Shown here piece by piece: positions 23,570-33,600 of a stretch of 43,134 bases of DNA. Both the position numbers and the translations under genes were made by a program. Each line of letters begins with the position of its first letter. Within the stretch, counting starts at the first letter, position 1. This stretch comes from a virus, in IMG/VR virus record IMGVR_UViG_3300026457_000029, positions 1-43,134 of that record; one strand, given 5' to 3'. The notes under the pieces are model-generated. The model was not told where the DNA came from. It did not search any database and saw nothing but the letters and a program-made list of their open reading frames with translations.

Positions 23570-23783
23570 TTAACAAACTCCTTAGTAAACTTTTTATTTC
23601 ATCAAGATCACTTTTCATATTAGCAACATTTTCTTCAAGGGATTGTATTTTTAGATTCTCTTTTTCTTTTAATTTCTTTTGCAAAATATACGCATTGTAA
23701 TCTGACATACTAGTATTAACTACCGCTTGAGTTTTATCGTCTCTTATTAAATTTGAATGGCCTGTAATTTTTGAATGACTCAT
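23556..23783 (-). CDS. small coiled-coil protein near neck genes (75 aa)
   Basis: A 75-residue protein. The N-terminus is basic and polar (HSNLIRDDKTQAVVNT), and residues 28-72 form a heptad-rich coiled coil (LEENVANMKSDLDEIKSLLR). I recall similar short proteins with an LIRD...AVxNT motif beside virion genes in other marine T4-like phages. It begins six bases after the 833-residue gene and overlaps the next gene. A role in assembly or tail structure is inferred from position; nothing more specific is visible. Confidence 0.75.
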   Translation of the reverse strand: MSHSKITGHSNLIRDDKTQAVVNTSMSDYNAYILQKKLKEKENLKIQSLEENVANMKSDLDEIKSLLRSLLNESR

Positions 23784-23789
23784 AGTTTA

Positions 23790-26291
23790 TCATGCTAAAG
23801 CAATAACTCTTAAATCTTTAACTCTAGGTGGATATGCTTGATTTGTTGAAGTTCCAACAAATTTAATACCAAAATATCTAAATGGTGGAAGATTATCAAT
23901 TGTGAATTCATACTCCCTAAAGTCTAAAATATCACCATCAAATCCAATGACATCTGTTTTTGATACCATTTTATCTGGAGATCCATCATTGTTTGCTAAA
24001 TTAATAATTTCTCCAGTTGAAGTTAAGTTTTTATATCCTGGGAATGGATAATAAATCATCTCCGAGTTTGGATCATCTGTAATTGAATAAAAACATCTGA
24101 TATCATTTTGGGTATTAATATAAGCATTCATATAAACTTTAATAGATGATGCCGGAGTCTCTAGTGATATTGGTTTAGTTGCATAAACAAATGATGATGG
24201 ATCTCCTTCTAAAGTTGATGTTCTATTGTCAGTTATATAGTTTGATATTGGATTATTTACTCTGTTTGAAATAAACATCACAGCAACTCTATCCAAATCA
24301 ATCACTGGAGAAATATATGCATTTGTTGTGGATAGATTTAAGTTAAGAGTGAATGATTTGTTTGCTGGTAAATTTGTAAGTTTTGAAGATTCATTTACTT
24401 TTGAAGAAACGACTCTTGGGGTTGAAAAATAATTAGTCGCATTCAAGTTAATTTGCTCAAAACCTTGATCTATGAATGAAATTTCATTTCCACCTATGCT
24501 ACTTCCTGAAACTGATCTGATTGATGCATTGACATTAGTTCCTCTTAATGTCATAGTTTGAACTATTGGTTTTGCAAGTTCAAAAGGAATATTTTGTGTG
24601 GCGTTTATAGAACTTCCGCCAGTTGATTTAGTTTCATTTAAAAATAGTTTTGGATGTCCCGTGGATGTAGATCTATTCGTCATTGTAGAATTTTGATCGG
24701 ACATATCAAGTTTTATATGATAGTAATCCAAATCAAGTGGATTAGAAACAGTGGCGTTCGATAAATCATGAGTTTTGTTAATTCTTCTTAAAGAAACTCC
24801 AGACAACTCATACTTATAAATTAAACTCCCTGCATCATGAATAAATGATTTAGTTTGATCAACACCCCTTGTAATTCCTGTTAATTTTGGTGGAGATGTT
24901 GTCGAATTTACGCCTGTATAAGAAATAATTTCATCTTCAATTTTAATATATCCTGGATTCGTAGCTCCTACCGATACATTTTCAAAAGTTTGAAAGTTTG
25001 CGATTGTTACACTTTCTACTTGAATATCATCATTTGATGTTGCTGAATAATTTGCAAATAATTTAGTTGGTTTTAAGTCTGATACTACATTTGAAACGGC
25101 AACCAAATTATTTGCAGAGTTCATTCCATGATTCTTATGATTAACTTTTAAATGTAGTCCATCAGATAAAGTTATTATACCATCTGTGGGTATAGTAACA
25201 TTTCCACCAGTTCCATTTAAATCAGTAGTAATTCCTAAATTATTAATAAATCTAATAGTTTTTCCTATTCCGGTTAAATATTCTCCTTGCACTTGATCTA
25301 TTATTAATTCATTTACGCCAGAAATTTGAGATACCGACAATCTTAAATTTCTACCTAAGTTTTTAGATCCAATAGTAGTAATACCAAGAACATCTCCAAC
25401 AGAATAACCAGTTCCTCCATTTGAAATTGTTGCTGCGACAGCAACACCATTGGATATTGTTATATCTGCTGCGGCATCTCTTCCAGAACCTGTTATACTA
25501 TTCAATGAAACATTTGTAAAAAGATAACTGCCTGATGATGGAGTATAACCTATACCAGAATTAATAATTCCTAAAGTGCTAAATGCAGAACCAGCTGATC
25601 CAACAAAATTGCCAGTTGCATTGCTATTTTGTTGAATTATCGTATTACCTGGAGATGGTAGTTTTGAATCTGCAATAGTTGTTCCTATACCTACTTTAAT
25701 TTTTTTAGATGCAATTTCTAAAGAATCCTTGACTAAAGTTGCAACCTGACCATTTCCAACACTTAGATCTGGATTATAGAAATTTATATTTCCACTTCCA
25801 ACGAAATTTGCTCTGTATAATTTAAACTTTAAATCTTCCAATTGGCTTGGAGTCCAAGTAGATCCATTTTGCGATTTAAATAAAGATCCACTCAGAGGTT
25901 GCTTCGAAACTAGTACTTGTTGATCTTCTGTAAGATTTGAAGTACTAACTTCAACTTCTGATAATCTAGCAATCCATACATTATATACACTAGAATTTGA
26001 AAGTATGGCTAAAGCATGAAATTGTTTTCCCGCCAAATAAATTGGCGAATCAAATGTAACTCTAGTTGGAACTGATGCGTCCGCAGAAATGTTTACATTT
26101 TTTGGATCAATAACAACCTCTCCAAATGGATAAACTTCATTTGTAGGTACACCCAACTGCATTGGTCTCAATTGAACTGTAACTGGAAGTTCCGCATCTC
26201 TGGAGTAAAAATATAAATCAACAGAAGTTACAAAAATACCGCTGTCAGGTTCTACATAAAAAGATTGTGCTAAAGGATCTATTATTTTCAT
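23790..26291 (-). CDS. large virion structural protein (833 aa), tail/fibre type
   Basis: An 833-residue protein. Residues 1-115 form a recurring marine-phage virion module (DPLAQSFYV, TSVDLYFYSRDAELPV, SPIYLAGKQFHALAIL, VWIARL) followed by SGSLFKSQNGSTW. The middle has the repeats GIGYTPSSG and GTGYSVGDV and one IEDEIISYTGVNS...TRGVDQT module like that at the gp15 C-terminus. The C-terminal part (VYMNAYINTQNDIRCFYSI, LPPFRYFGIKFVGTSTN) looks like a conserved beta domain. It probably belongs to the baseplate periphery or fibres; no T4 gene corresponds. A late box lies 40 bases upstream. Confidence 0.75.
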   Translation of the reverse strand: MKIIDPLAQSFYVEPDSGIFVTSVDLYFYSRDAELPVTVQLRPMQLGVPTNEVYPFGEVVIDPKNVNISADASVPTRVTFDSPIYLAGKQFHALAILSNSSVYNVWIARLSEVEVSTSNLTEDQQVLVSKQPLSGSLFKSQNGSTWTPSQLEDLKFKLYRANFVGSGNINFYNPDLSVGNGQVATLVKDSLEIASKKIKVGIGTTIADSKLPSPGNTIIQQNSNATGNFVGSAGSAFSTLGIINSGIGYTPSSGSYLFTNVSLNSITGSGRDAAADITISNGVAVAATISNGGTGYSVGDVLGITTIGSKNLGRNLRLSVSQISGVNELIIDQVQGEYLTGIGKTIRFINNLGITTDLNGTGGNVTIPTDGIITLSDGLHLKVNHKNHGMNSANNLVAVSNVVSDLKPTKLFANYSATSNDDIQVESVTIANFQTFENVSVGATNPGYIKIEDEIISYTGVNSTTSPPKLTGITRGVDQTKSFIHDAGSLIYKYELSGVSLRRINKTHDLSNATVSNPLDLDYYHIKLDMSDQNSTMTNRSTSTGHPKLFLNETKSTGGSSINATQNIPFELAKPIVQTMTLRGTNVNASIRSVSGSSIGGNEISFIDQGFEQINLNATNYFSTPRVVSSKVNESSKLTNLPANKSFTLNLNLSTTNAYISPVIDLDRVAVMFISNRVNNPISNYITDNRTSTLEGDPSSFVYATKPISLETPASSIKVYMNAYINTQNDIRCFYSITDDPNSEMIYYPFPGYKNLTSTGEIINLANNDGSPDKMVSKTDVIGFDGDILDFREYEFTIDNLPPFRYFGIKFVGTSTNQAYPPRVKDLRVIALA

Positions 26292-26330
26292 TTTAATTGT
26301 TAATTGTTGGACGATAACTCCACTATGATA

Positions 26331-26338
26331 TATTTATT
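26331..26338 (-). promoter_or_regulatory. late promoter box upstream of the 833-residue virion gene
   Basis: AATAAATA on the minus strand in the 62-base gap after the 1884-residue gene, 40 bases before the next ATG. The rest of the gap holds only a 14-codon open frame, which I do not call. Confidence 0.6.
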
Positions 26339-26353
26339 TCTCATTTTACTTAG

Positions 26354-29300
26354 TTATTTTTTACCTTTTTTCTTATTATTTACTGGTGAAACTGTGATTG
26401 CGTTTGGTATTACAGTGGTAAGACCGTTTGGACCTGTTACTCTTACATCTCTTACAAAATCTTTTTGTATTTGCTTAGCTGGTTGTCCTAATGATGGACT
26501 ATTTTGTGTTGTAGGAATCATGCCTTTTGCTTGATTACTTTCTTTTAGTTGAGTAGATAATGCTGCATAATTTTTATCGGTTGGAGTAACTTTTGCACCT
26601 TGTGCATTAAACGCTTGTTCTGCTTTATTGGCACCAATTTTCTTCTTGAGTTCTCCATAAGTAACTTCTTTACCATTATATTTAATTGTTGTTAGAGGAA
26701 CCGAATAATATGGTTGATTGCTACCTTGAAGTTTCTTACCAAAAAGACCTGCTACAAATTTATCCCCACCAATACCACGCTGACCATATACTAATCCACC
26801 TGCATTTACATTTAAGAATTTGATACCAGCAGTTGATTTTGGTTCAACAGGTTTCACTGGACCTGGATCTGTCGTTGGTCCTGGAATATCATCGAGTGGT
26901 GGTGGTTGTGTCGTTGGTCCTGGATCAGGTGTCCACGATGGAGTGGGTTGATTATCAATTGGCGATGGGAACACCGGTGTTGGTGTTGGTTGTGGTTGTG
27001 GTTGAGGTTCTGGTTGTGGTTGTGGTTGTGGTTCTGGTAAAGTATTTCCAACAATAGTTGTTGCGACCACTGCAACCGGTCCAGTAGAAACCTCAGATCT
27101 ACTTTCTATTATGGTTTGAGTTTCAGTTCTAGCAGTTCTGACAGATAATATATTTTCTTGTACCCTATTAATTTTACCTTCAGAATAAAATCTTTCTTCC
27201 GCACTTGTAATTGTAGAATCAATTAAAGAATTAGTTGAGCTACTTGTTATTCTGAAAAGTTTTGTGCCTGTTTGGAAACTTGGATTTCCGAAAACATTTG
27301 GATTTGGGATAAAGAAAGATCCTATTATTACACCATTGACATCAGTAATTAATCTAATATTCGTTATTACTGCTTCTGCGCCACTTGTATTTCCTCTAAG
27401 TCTCATTCCAGTTTGAATAAATCCAAAGAAATCGCCAAGAGCTTGTTGTGAAAGACTAAAGGTATCAATATTTAAAATCGTTGAAGTTGATGAATAATTT
27501 GTTGGAATGTCTTGTACTGAGTTATATGGATCTTTTGTAAAGATTTCTGTTGGTGAATTGTAAGGTCCATATTTATGATTTGAATTTGCCACTCTAAAAG
27601 TAATCTTTGGTGTAGAAGATTGAACTCCTAAAATCTCAGCTCCATCACTAACAACACCCTGTACAGTTTCACCCACTTGGAATGTTCCTGAAACCATGCT
27701 AATTTCTAATAGTTTTGGAACTATAAATTTATTAACATCAAGACCACTAAAGAATGTGTAAACTCTTGTTAGTGGTTTTAATCTCTTGGCAACAAATTCA
27801 ATATTCCTAGACCTCATGAAAGGACTTATATCAGAACTTAGAACAGTATCACCTAAAGAAACATACTTAGTATCTTCTTTAGTAATTTTTCTAATACCAC
27901 TTCTTGTACTTGTGCCAGTTTTAGTTATTGTCTCTAAATCTTCTTTAATGATGTAATATCCAACATTAACTGTTCTTGAATCTTTTGCTGTAGTTGAACC
28001 TGTCCAGACAGTTTCCCAAGATCCCCAAGTTACTGGTCCAAATCCAGTTTGTTTATCTAATTCTGAAGCAGTAATTTGAGATTCTGACTGAATATAATTT
28101 GTTGCCACTTCTGTTGAATTTGCAACAAGTCTTACGACATCAACCCAAACATCTGAAGATGGGGCAAGATTGATTGTTCCGCCATAATAACCAACTCTGT
28201 ATGGAGCAACACTTTCTACTCTAGTTGCATATGGTTGATTTATTTCTTCCACTTCCAAATAATCTAAGGTAATTATATCATTTGTTTTTTTGATGTTAGT
28301 TCCTATTAAGTCTGTAACATACCTAGAATCTACTTGAGAATTTGAAGTTACACCTAATCCAATAAGAGAATTTGACCCTAAAACTAAATCAACTAATGTA
28401 TTATATGGTGAAGGTCTTAGTTCCGAGTTAGCAACATCAATACTGTTCTTTACTATTGTTACTTTTTTCTGTGAAGATGTTGTAGAAAAGTCATCAACAA
28501 AAAATCCAGATTTAAAACGATTTAAACCATTGACATCTCTAATAAAAAGATTTGAAGTATCTGTTTCTAATAAAGAAAGTGAAGTATAATACTCTAAATT
28601 TTTAATTCTATTCTCAAGAGAATAGATATCTTTCATTCTATATCTCTTGTGTTCGGCAAGATTTAGACTTGCATCGTTTATGTCGCACAAATATGCTGGT
28701 AATGTAATAGTTGCTATATCTAAAGCATCTTCAATTCCAATTGGTGGTTGTGGATTATCTGCAGGTTCCCCTTTATTTAACTGGAATATTCCATCTTTAG
28801 TTAAATAAATTTTATCTACTCTTGGTAAATAATAAGAATAATTTAATAAAATAGATTCATCGGAAGCCAAAACATTAGATGCAGAATTTCCACTAGAAGT
28901 AAAACTTCTAGATCTAAATTCAAATGGAGATAATGAAGATGTTGTAACTGTAAATTCAGAAACTCTTGGTCTAATATCTAAAATATCACTATTCCTAATA
29001 CCATTGACGGAAGGTATGTCACAATAATCAAATTGGTTATAAGAATTTGCAGTTGTTATATTGCCATCATCAGAAGACAAAAAACTTGCAGACTCAAATA
29101 CAATTTTTAATTTTCTAATTGGTTCTTTTGCTGCAGATTTTCTAGTTATTCTAGAATAATCATATATCGTGTTTCTTTGACCATTATCAAAAATATAATT
29201 TGTGGTGACATTATTATCACCTGCATCAGAAGAAGTTATAACTGCTGTTATTCCGGATTCTTTGAAAGTGATTGTTTCGTCAATTCTGAATCTATTAGAA

Positions 29301-32008
29301 TTTCTAGAGATATATGATATTTTTATTGAATTTAATTTTTCTGCATAAACACCAACAGCACCACTTATAGATCCAACAAATTCTTCTCCAATTAATAAAT
29401 CATCTGTCTTATTAGTTGGGCCCTCGATAGTTGTTAATGTTAAATTTGGTAGTTCTGGTTCTGAAGTATCATTAGATTCGTATATTCCGTATAATTTAGT
29501 TACATCAGGTTCTAATAAACAAATATCCTCATCCTGAACTCTTGTTCCATATGGATAAGTTCCATATGTTAAACCATCATTGTTTGTAGTTGCTCCAACT
29601 CCAGAATATTGATATTTTGACTTGTCTACAATAATTGTTTTAATTCTATTTTTATTTTTAACTTTCGATTTAATATCAATTTTTCTTAAAGTACCTATTA
29701 GTCTTCCGGTGCCAGAACTTGTTTGGAGCCCATTTATTGTCAATTCTCTTCCACCATTACCAAAGACAAGTTTATCTGAGCTTAAACTTTCAGTTAATCC
29801 AGAATCTGTAATTAAAACATATCTTTCTTCATCAAATGGTAAGAAAGTTTCATCTGATTCTGCAGATACTGTGTTTGTTGAATTTGATGTAATTGTCACA
29901 TTATATTGATTTCTCACCGTCAATGAAGATTCGGTTAAATCTACGGAAGCAACATTTCTATTTGGTAATGTTGTATATAAATTATTATCTAAAGAAGATT
30001 GGAAATTAGAATATAATATTCTAAAATCACTTGGATTTATATCTGAAGTCGGTAAACCACCATCACAGACTCCACTGACAGTAGTAACGCCAGATATTGT
30101 AATAGAACTTTGAGATACTGAATTAATTTTTGCAAAAGTATTTACAGAAAGTCCTGGATTTGAAAAAGCTACAATGTTTCCTACTGTAGCAATTCCAGTA
30201 AAAATATAATTAGATGATGTTACCGTGCTTATTCCACCACCAGTAGCAGTAATTTTAACTTGACCAACATCTGAGATTGTAGATAATTTTATATCAGATG
30301 TGAATGTAGATCCGCTTCCAACAATACCATAAAGGGATTTAACATCATTTGTTGAATATGCCGTGATTGCTGTAGAAACTCTAGTATTTTCTATACCATC
30401 AAAAATTAATCTTTCACCAATTACAAAAGTACCTTTTGTATTATATGCGGTGATAATTCCCGAATTAGATGCGTCATATCTTAAAAATCCAACAGCACCA
30501 CTAGACTTACCCTTAATATAAGTGGGTGTAGTTAAACTAATAGGTTCATTTAATGAAATTTCTGTATAAGTTTGTATATCATACAAAGAAATATCCCATT
30601 CATTAGAATCTGGTTGAGAAGTATTATATGATCCAGATTCTAATGCAAAATCATAAACTCTTGCAAGACCTATTTCTTTTCCCGAAGAGTTGGTTTGATT
30701 TGTCCCTACTCTAGAATCTCTTAAACTTACAGTATAAGATGTTGATATTCCTAGAGATGGTGATCCATAGACTCTATTTAAAGTATATGTTGGACCTGTT
30801 ACATAATTTACGCTTTGATTTTGTAATAGTTTTGTTGTTCTTGGTTTTTCAAAATCCAAATATGTTGTTCCTACAACATCTATCTCATATCCACTCACAA
30901 ATGCTTTAAGTGGAGAAATTATATAAGTACCTAAATCATCAGAAGCTTTGTTATTATTATATGTTACTTGATTATCTTTAAATACGCCACCATTTCCCTT
31001 TAAATCATCTAAAGTTTCTTTAACGGAGAGAGATGGGGATTTTACATAATAATTTCCAGATTCATCATAAGTTCTTCTTGCAAATTCTTTTTCAAGAATA
31101 TTATAATCTGGATTATTAATTTGTTTTTGTATTATACCATTTCTAACTTCTAAAAGTTGAACAAAGTTTGGAGTAGCTTCTGGATTTTCTACATTTAAAG
31201 GAATTTTTGAAAGTATTGCTTGAATTGATAATCGATCTGCTCCAGGTGCAGCGTAATTTGAAAATCCTTGGGCATTATCATTTAAATCAATATCATCATC
31301 GGGAGTTATAATACTCTCAAATATTTCTAGTCCAACTCTATAGCTTGGATAATTTGAATATTGATCTAATAAAATAGTTTGATCATCTACAGTAACAAAA
31401 TGACCTCTAAGGTAGTAAACACCTTCGGAAATATTTACTGCTGATCCTATTGAGTTTGGATTTGATAAAATTGTAGCGGCAAATCCTTCATTTTGTTGAA
31501 TTATTACATTTTTATCTCCAAAAATAGTGCTTTGCTCTGATATCCCATCTTCCACCAGCAAAACTTCATTCGAACCAAATCCTTGATAACTATTTGATAG
31601 TAGATCTGAATTTAAAAAATTAACATATAAAGTGTTATTATTTCTTTCCGAATTAGAAAAATCTAAAACACCAACAACTACAGCTCTAACTCCACTATTT
31701 ACGCCACGAATTGTCTTCCCTATCAAATAAGGAAGATATTCTATTACATTAATACCAAGATAACTTTCTTGAATTTCTACTGCATAATAGTTGTCAATAT
31801 AATTAATATTTCCGGGAATTACAATAGATCCTTCTTTGAAAAAATGATTTCCAAATTTTTCAATTTGATTTTGTAATAATGATTGAAGAGTGGTTAATTC
31901 TCTAGCTTGAACTGGATAACCGGGTTTAAATAAAACTTTATAATATTGACTTTCTGGGTCAAAGTCATCAAAATATGGAGAAACATTAAGGTTGGTTTGC
32001 TGTGGCAT
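26354..32008 (-). CDS. DUF4815-type giant virion protein (1884 aa)
   Basis: An 1884-residue virion protein. The N-terminal 500-600 residues fit DUF4815 as I recall it (PYFDDFDPESQYYKVLFK, GYPVQARELTTLQSLLQNQI, FFKEGSIVIPG). The centre is beta-rich with GTFVIGERLIF and SGTFQVGETVQG modules. Residues about 1657-1723 are a Pro/Gln/Thr-rich linker encoded by a short tandem repeat, and the last 160 residues form a separate lysine-rich domain ending KKKGKK. It is likely a long baseplate or fibre component. It starts six bases after the gp8 stop, so it is probably co-transcribed with gp8. No catalytic motif was recognised. Confidence 0.8.
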   Translation of the reverse strand: MPQQTNLNVSPYFDDFDPESQYYKVLFKPGYPVQARELTTLQSLLQNQIEKFGNHFFKEGSIVIPGNINYIDNYYAVEIQESYLGINVIEYLPYLIGKTIRGVNSGVRAVVVGVLDFSNSERNNNTLYVNFLNSDLLSNSYQGFGSNEVLLVEDGISEQSTIFGDKNVIIQQNEGFAATILSNPNSIGSAVNISEGVYYLRGHFVTVDDQTILLDQYSNYPSYRVGLEIFESIITPDDDIDLNDNAQGFSNYAAPGADRLSIQAILSKIPLNVENPEATPNFVQLLEVRNGIIQKQINNPDYNILEKEFARRTYDESGNYYVKSPSLSVKETLDDLKGNGGVFKDNQVTYNNNKASDDLGTYIISPLKAFVSGYEIDVVGTTYLDFEKPRTTKLLQNQSVNYVTGPTYTLNRVYGSPSLGISTSYTVSLRDSRVGTNQTNSSGKEIGLARVYDFALESGSYNTSQPDSNEWDISLYDIQTYTEISLNEPISLTTPTYIKGKSSGAVGFLRYDASNSGIITAYNTKGTFVIGERLIFDGIENTRVSTAITAYSTNDVKSLYGIVGSGSTFTSDIKLSTISDVGQVKITATGGGISTVTSSNYIFTGIATVGNIVAFSNPGLSVNTFAKINSVSQSSITISGVTTVSGVCDGGLPTSDINPSDFRILYSNFQSSLDNNLYTTLPNRNVASVDLTESSLTVRNQYNVTITSNSTNTVSAESDETFLPFDEERYVLITDSGLTESLSSDKLVFGNGGRELTINGLQTSSGTGRLIGTLRKIDIKSKVKNKNRIKTIIVDKSKYQYSGVGATTNNDGLTYGTYPYGTRVQDEDICLLEPDVTKLYGIYESNDTSEPELPNLTLTTIEGPTNKTDDLLIGEEFVGSISGAVGVYAEKLNSIKISYISRNSNRFRIDETITFKESGITAVITSSDAGDNNVTTNYIFDNGQRNTIYDYSRITRKSAAKEPIRKLKIVFESASFLSSDDGNITTANSYNQFDYCDIPSVNGIRNSDILDIRPRVSEFTVTTSSLSPFEFRSRSFTSSGNSASNVLASDESILLNYSYYLPRVDKIYLTKDGIFQLNKGEPADNPQPPIGIEDALDIATITLPAYLCDINDASLNLAEHKRYRMKDIYSLENRIKNLEYYTSLSLLETDTSNLFIRDVNGLNRFKSGFFVDDFSTTSSQKKVTIVKNSIDVANSELRPSPYNTLVDLVLGSNSLIGLGVTSNSQVDSRYVTDLIGTNIKKTNDIITLDYLEVEEINQPYATRVESVAPYRVGYYGGTINLAPSSDVWVDVVRLVANSTEVATNYIQSESQITASELDKQTGFGPVTWGSWETVWTGSTTAKDSRTVNVGYYIIKEDLETITKTGTSTRSGIRKITKEDTKYVSLGDTVLSSDISPFMRSRNIEFVAKRLKPLTRVYTFFSGLDVNKFIVPKLLEISMVSGTFQVGETVQGVVSDGAEILGVQSSTPKITFRVANSNHKYGPYNSPTEIFTKDPYNSVQDIPTNYSSTSTILNIDTFSLSQQALGDFFGFIQTGMRLRGNTSGAEAVITNIRLITDVNGVIIGSFFIPNPNVFGNPSFQTGTKLFRITSSSTNSLIDSTITSAEERFYSEGKINRVQENILSVRTARTETQTIIESRSEVSTGPVAVVATTIVGNTLPEPQPQPQPEPQPQPQPTPTPVFPSPIDNQPTPSWTPDPGPTTQPPPLDDIPGPTTDPGPVKPVEPKSTAGIKFLNVNAGGLVYGQRGIGGDKFVAGLFGKKLQGSNQPYYSVPLTTIKYNGKEVTYGELKKKIGANKAEQAFNAQGAKVTPTDKNYAALSTQLKESNQAKGMIPTTQNSPSLGQPAKQIQKDFVRDVRVTGPNGLTTVIPNAITVSPVNNKKKGKK
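26839..27040 (-). repeat. tandem repeat coding for a Pro/Gln-rich linker
   Basis: On the plus strand GGTTGTGGT-type hexamers recur, most regularly at about 26976-27038, encoding alternating Pro-Gln, Pro-Glu and Pro-Thr pairs at residues about 1657-1723 of the 1884-residue protein. The reading frame is intact. The array could vary in length by slippage, changing the distance between the two ends of the protein. Confidence 0.8.
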
Positions 32009-32014
32009 GATTCT

Positions 32015-33571
32015 TTAGAATTGCAAAATGACTTTGATATCTTCTTTTTGATTTGATGACCTAGTTATAGAAGGTCTGTTATCAACATATATAATGTTTC
32101 CAGAATATTTTTTTACTTCTGGATCAGAAACACCATTAATAAATGTTTGACCGACATAATACTTTCTATTATTTATTGTAGTAGATACACCAGTAAATGA
32201 AGTATCAATTCCTAATCCACTTATACCTGAGGAATTAATGGTCAAAGATCCACCTGTGCTTGGAGATGATGTAAACCTATGCATTTTAAATCCATAAATT
32301 GAATTTGGGTTTTTTGTACCATCACTATTAAATCCAACTAAAGTTCTATCCTGCCAATATTTTAAAACACCAGTATTTTTATCATAAGAAACAACTCTAC
32401 CTACAGCTGTAGATCCTATTCCTATTGTTTGAGTGATAACGCTATCGTAAATAAAATTCGCAGTACTATAAGCGATTCCAACAAGTTTTAATGCAGATAA
32501 AGCACTAGATTTGTCTTTATTTAAAATTTGATTTGATCCAAACGCTAACGGATTTTCTACTATTCCAACCCTTGCAATTTGATTACCAACAATAAAATCT
32601 GGATTTTCTAAATCATTTTCTATTCTAGAATATACTAAAACTCTATACGCACCCAATTCTCTATAAATGTCGTATCCATGGCCATTTTGGGGAGGAATAA
32701 TGACATCAAAAACTGGAGGTGTTGATCCAGCGGGAACTCCTCCGGCAGATAAATTTACAGTTCCATATGAGTATCCAGAACCGCCATTTGTAATAATAGC
32801 GGATTGTACTCTAGAGTCGCTATTAATCACTATGGTACATTCTGCTCCAGTTCCATCTCCATTTATAGGAACCCTAGTGTATGTTCTTCCTGCAGTACCA
32901 ATTCCAGTTCCTCTATTAGTAACTGTTACAATTTTAATTTGACCGCTCACTTCCGCGTTATTTCTAACTGCAGAATAATCGCTGTTTGTCTCCCAATCAG
33001 AGGGAACTGGAATAAAATTAGTAGATTCAAACTTCACTAATTCATTCGGTTTAATAGTATATAAGTATTTCCAGATGTAACCATCTTCACTATCGCCAGC
33101 AGATCTTGGCTCTAAATCAGTAAAAGTTGGTTCGTCTAAAGAAGGTTTTCCTTTTGGATTTTCTGGGTCAACACCATTATAAAGACATATATAAACTCTA
33201 TAATCACTATTAACTACATAAAAATTTGATGCATATAAACTAGTTGCATTTGAAGGTACTGATAAATTTGTTCTACTAATATCATGTCTATACATATCAT
33301 AGACAGTTCCAGAACTCCAAGTAATTTTTCTTATTACCTGTCTGACATCACCCGGCAAAATCTTTTTTAATGCAATTATAGTGTCCCAATAATCATTTTC
33401 CTGATCAAAATTATCTTTTGGCGATGGTGGAACAGAGTCCCAATTAGAATCATAATTTGTTGCATTCGGTAAACCTACAAAAGTATAATAACCGTTTGCA
33501 GAAGAAGTTGCTGCCGCAACAAAGTTTTTTGCGTTTAATATTCTAATTTGATCAGTTATAATTGCAGACAT
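32015..33571 (-). CDS. 8: gp8, baseplate wedge protein, with inserted modules
   Basis: A 518-residue protein against 334 in T4. Diagnostic parts are GDSEDGYIWKYLYTIKP (158-174; T4 has GDGYVWEYLFEI), NFIPVP, VGIVENPLAFG (335-345; T4 IITNPLEAK) and the end YVDNRPSITRSSNQKEDI (T4 YMENRPPIIMAMDQTEEI). Two inserts explain the extra length: residues about 205-290 with a GGSGYSYG repeat unit, and about 360-470 with Gly/Ser-rich strands. gp8 forms part of each of six baseplate wedges. A late box cluster lies upstream. The giant gene before it occupies the slot of T4 gene 7. Confidence 0.88.
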   Translation of the reverse strand: MSAIITDQIRILNAKNFVAAATSSANGYYTFVGLPNATNYDSNWDSVPPSPKDNFDQENDYWDTIIALKKILPGDVRQVIRKITWSSGTVYDMYRHDISRTNLSVPSNATSLYASNFYVVNSDYRVYICLYNGVDPENPKGKPSLDEPTFTDLEPRSAGDSEDGYIWKYLYTIKPNELVKFESTNFIPVPSDWETNSDYSAVRNNAEVSGQIKIVTVTNRGTGIGTAGRTYTRVPINGDGTGAECTIVINSDSRVQSAIITNGGSGYSYGTVNLSAGGVPAGSTPPVFDVIIPPQNGHGYDIYRELGAYRVLVYSRIENDLENPDFIVGNQIARVGIVENPLAFGSNQILNKDKSSALSALKLVGIAYSTANFIYDSVITQTIGIGSTAVGRVVSYDKNTGVLKYWQDRTLVGFNSDGTKNPNSIYGFKMHRFTSSPSTGGSLTINSSGISGLGIDTSFTGVSTTINNRKYYVGQTFINGVSDPEVKKYSGNIIYVDNRPSITRSSNQKEDIKVILQF

Positions 33572-33584
33572 TTTGCCGTTTTTT

Positions 33585-33596
33585 TATTTATTTATG
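33585..33596 (-). promoter_or_regulatory. double late promoter box upstream of gp8
   Basis: CATAAATAAATA on the minus strand: two overlapping late-type boxes (33589-33596 and 33585-33592), 14 to 18 bases before the gp8 ATG and just after the stop of the giant gene. No Shine-Dalgarno is visible. Confidence 0.65.
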
Positions 33597-33600
33597 AATA

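Noticed and set aside
26833-27075. Open frames on both strands in the GGTTGT repeat
   Set aside because: They are low-complexity Val/Leu- or His/Asn/Gln-rich translations of the tandem repeat in other frames of the 1884-residue gene.
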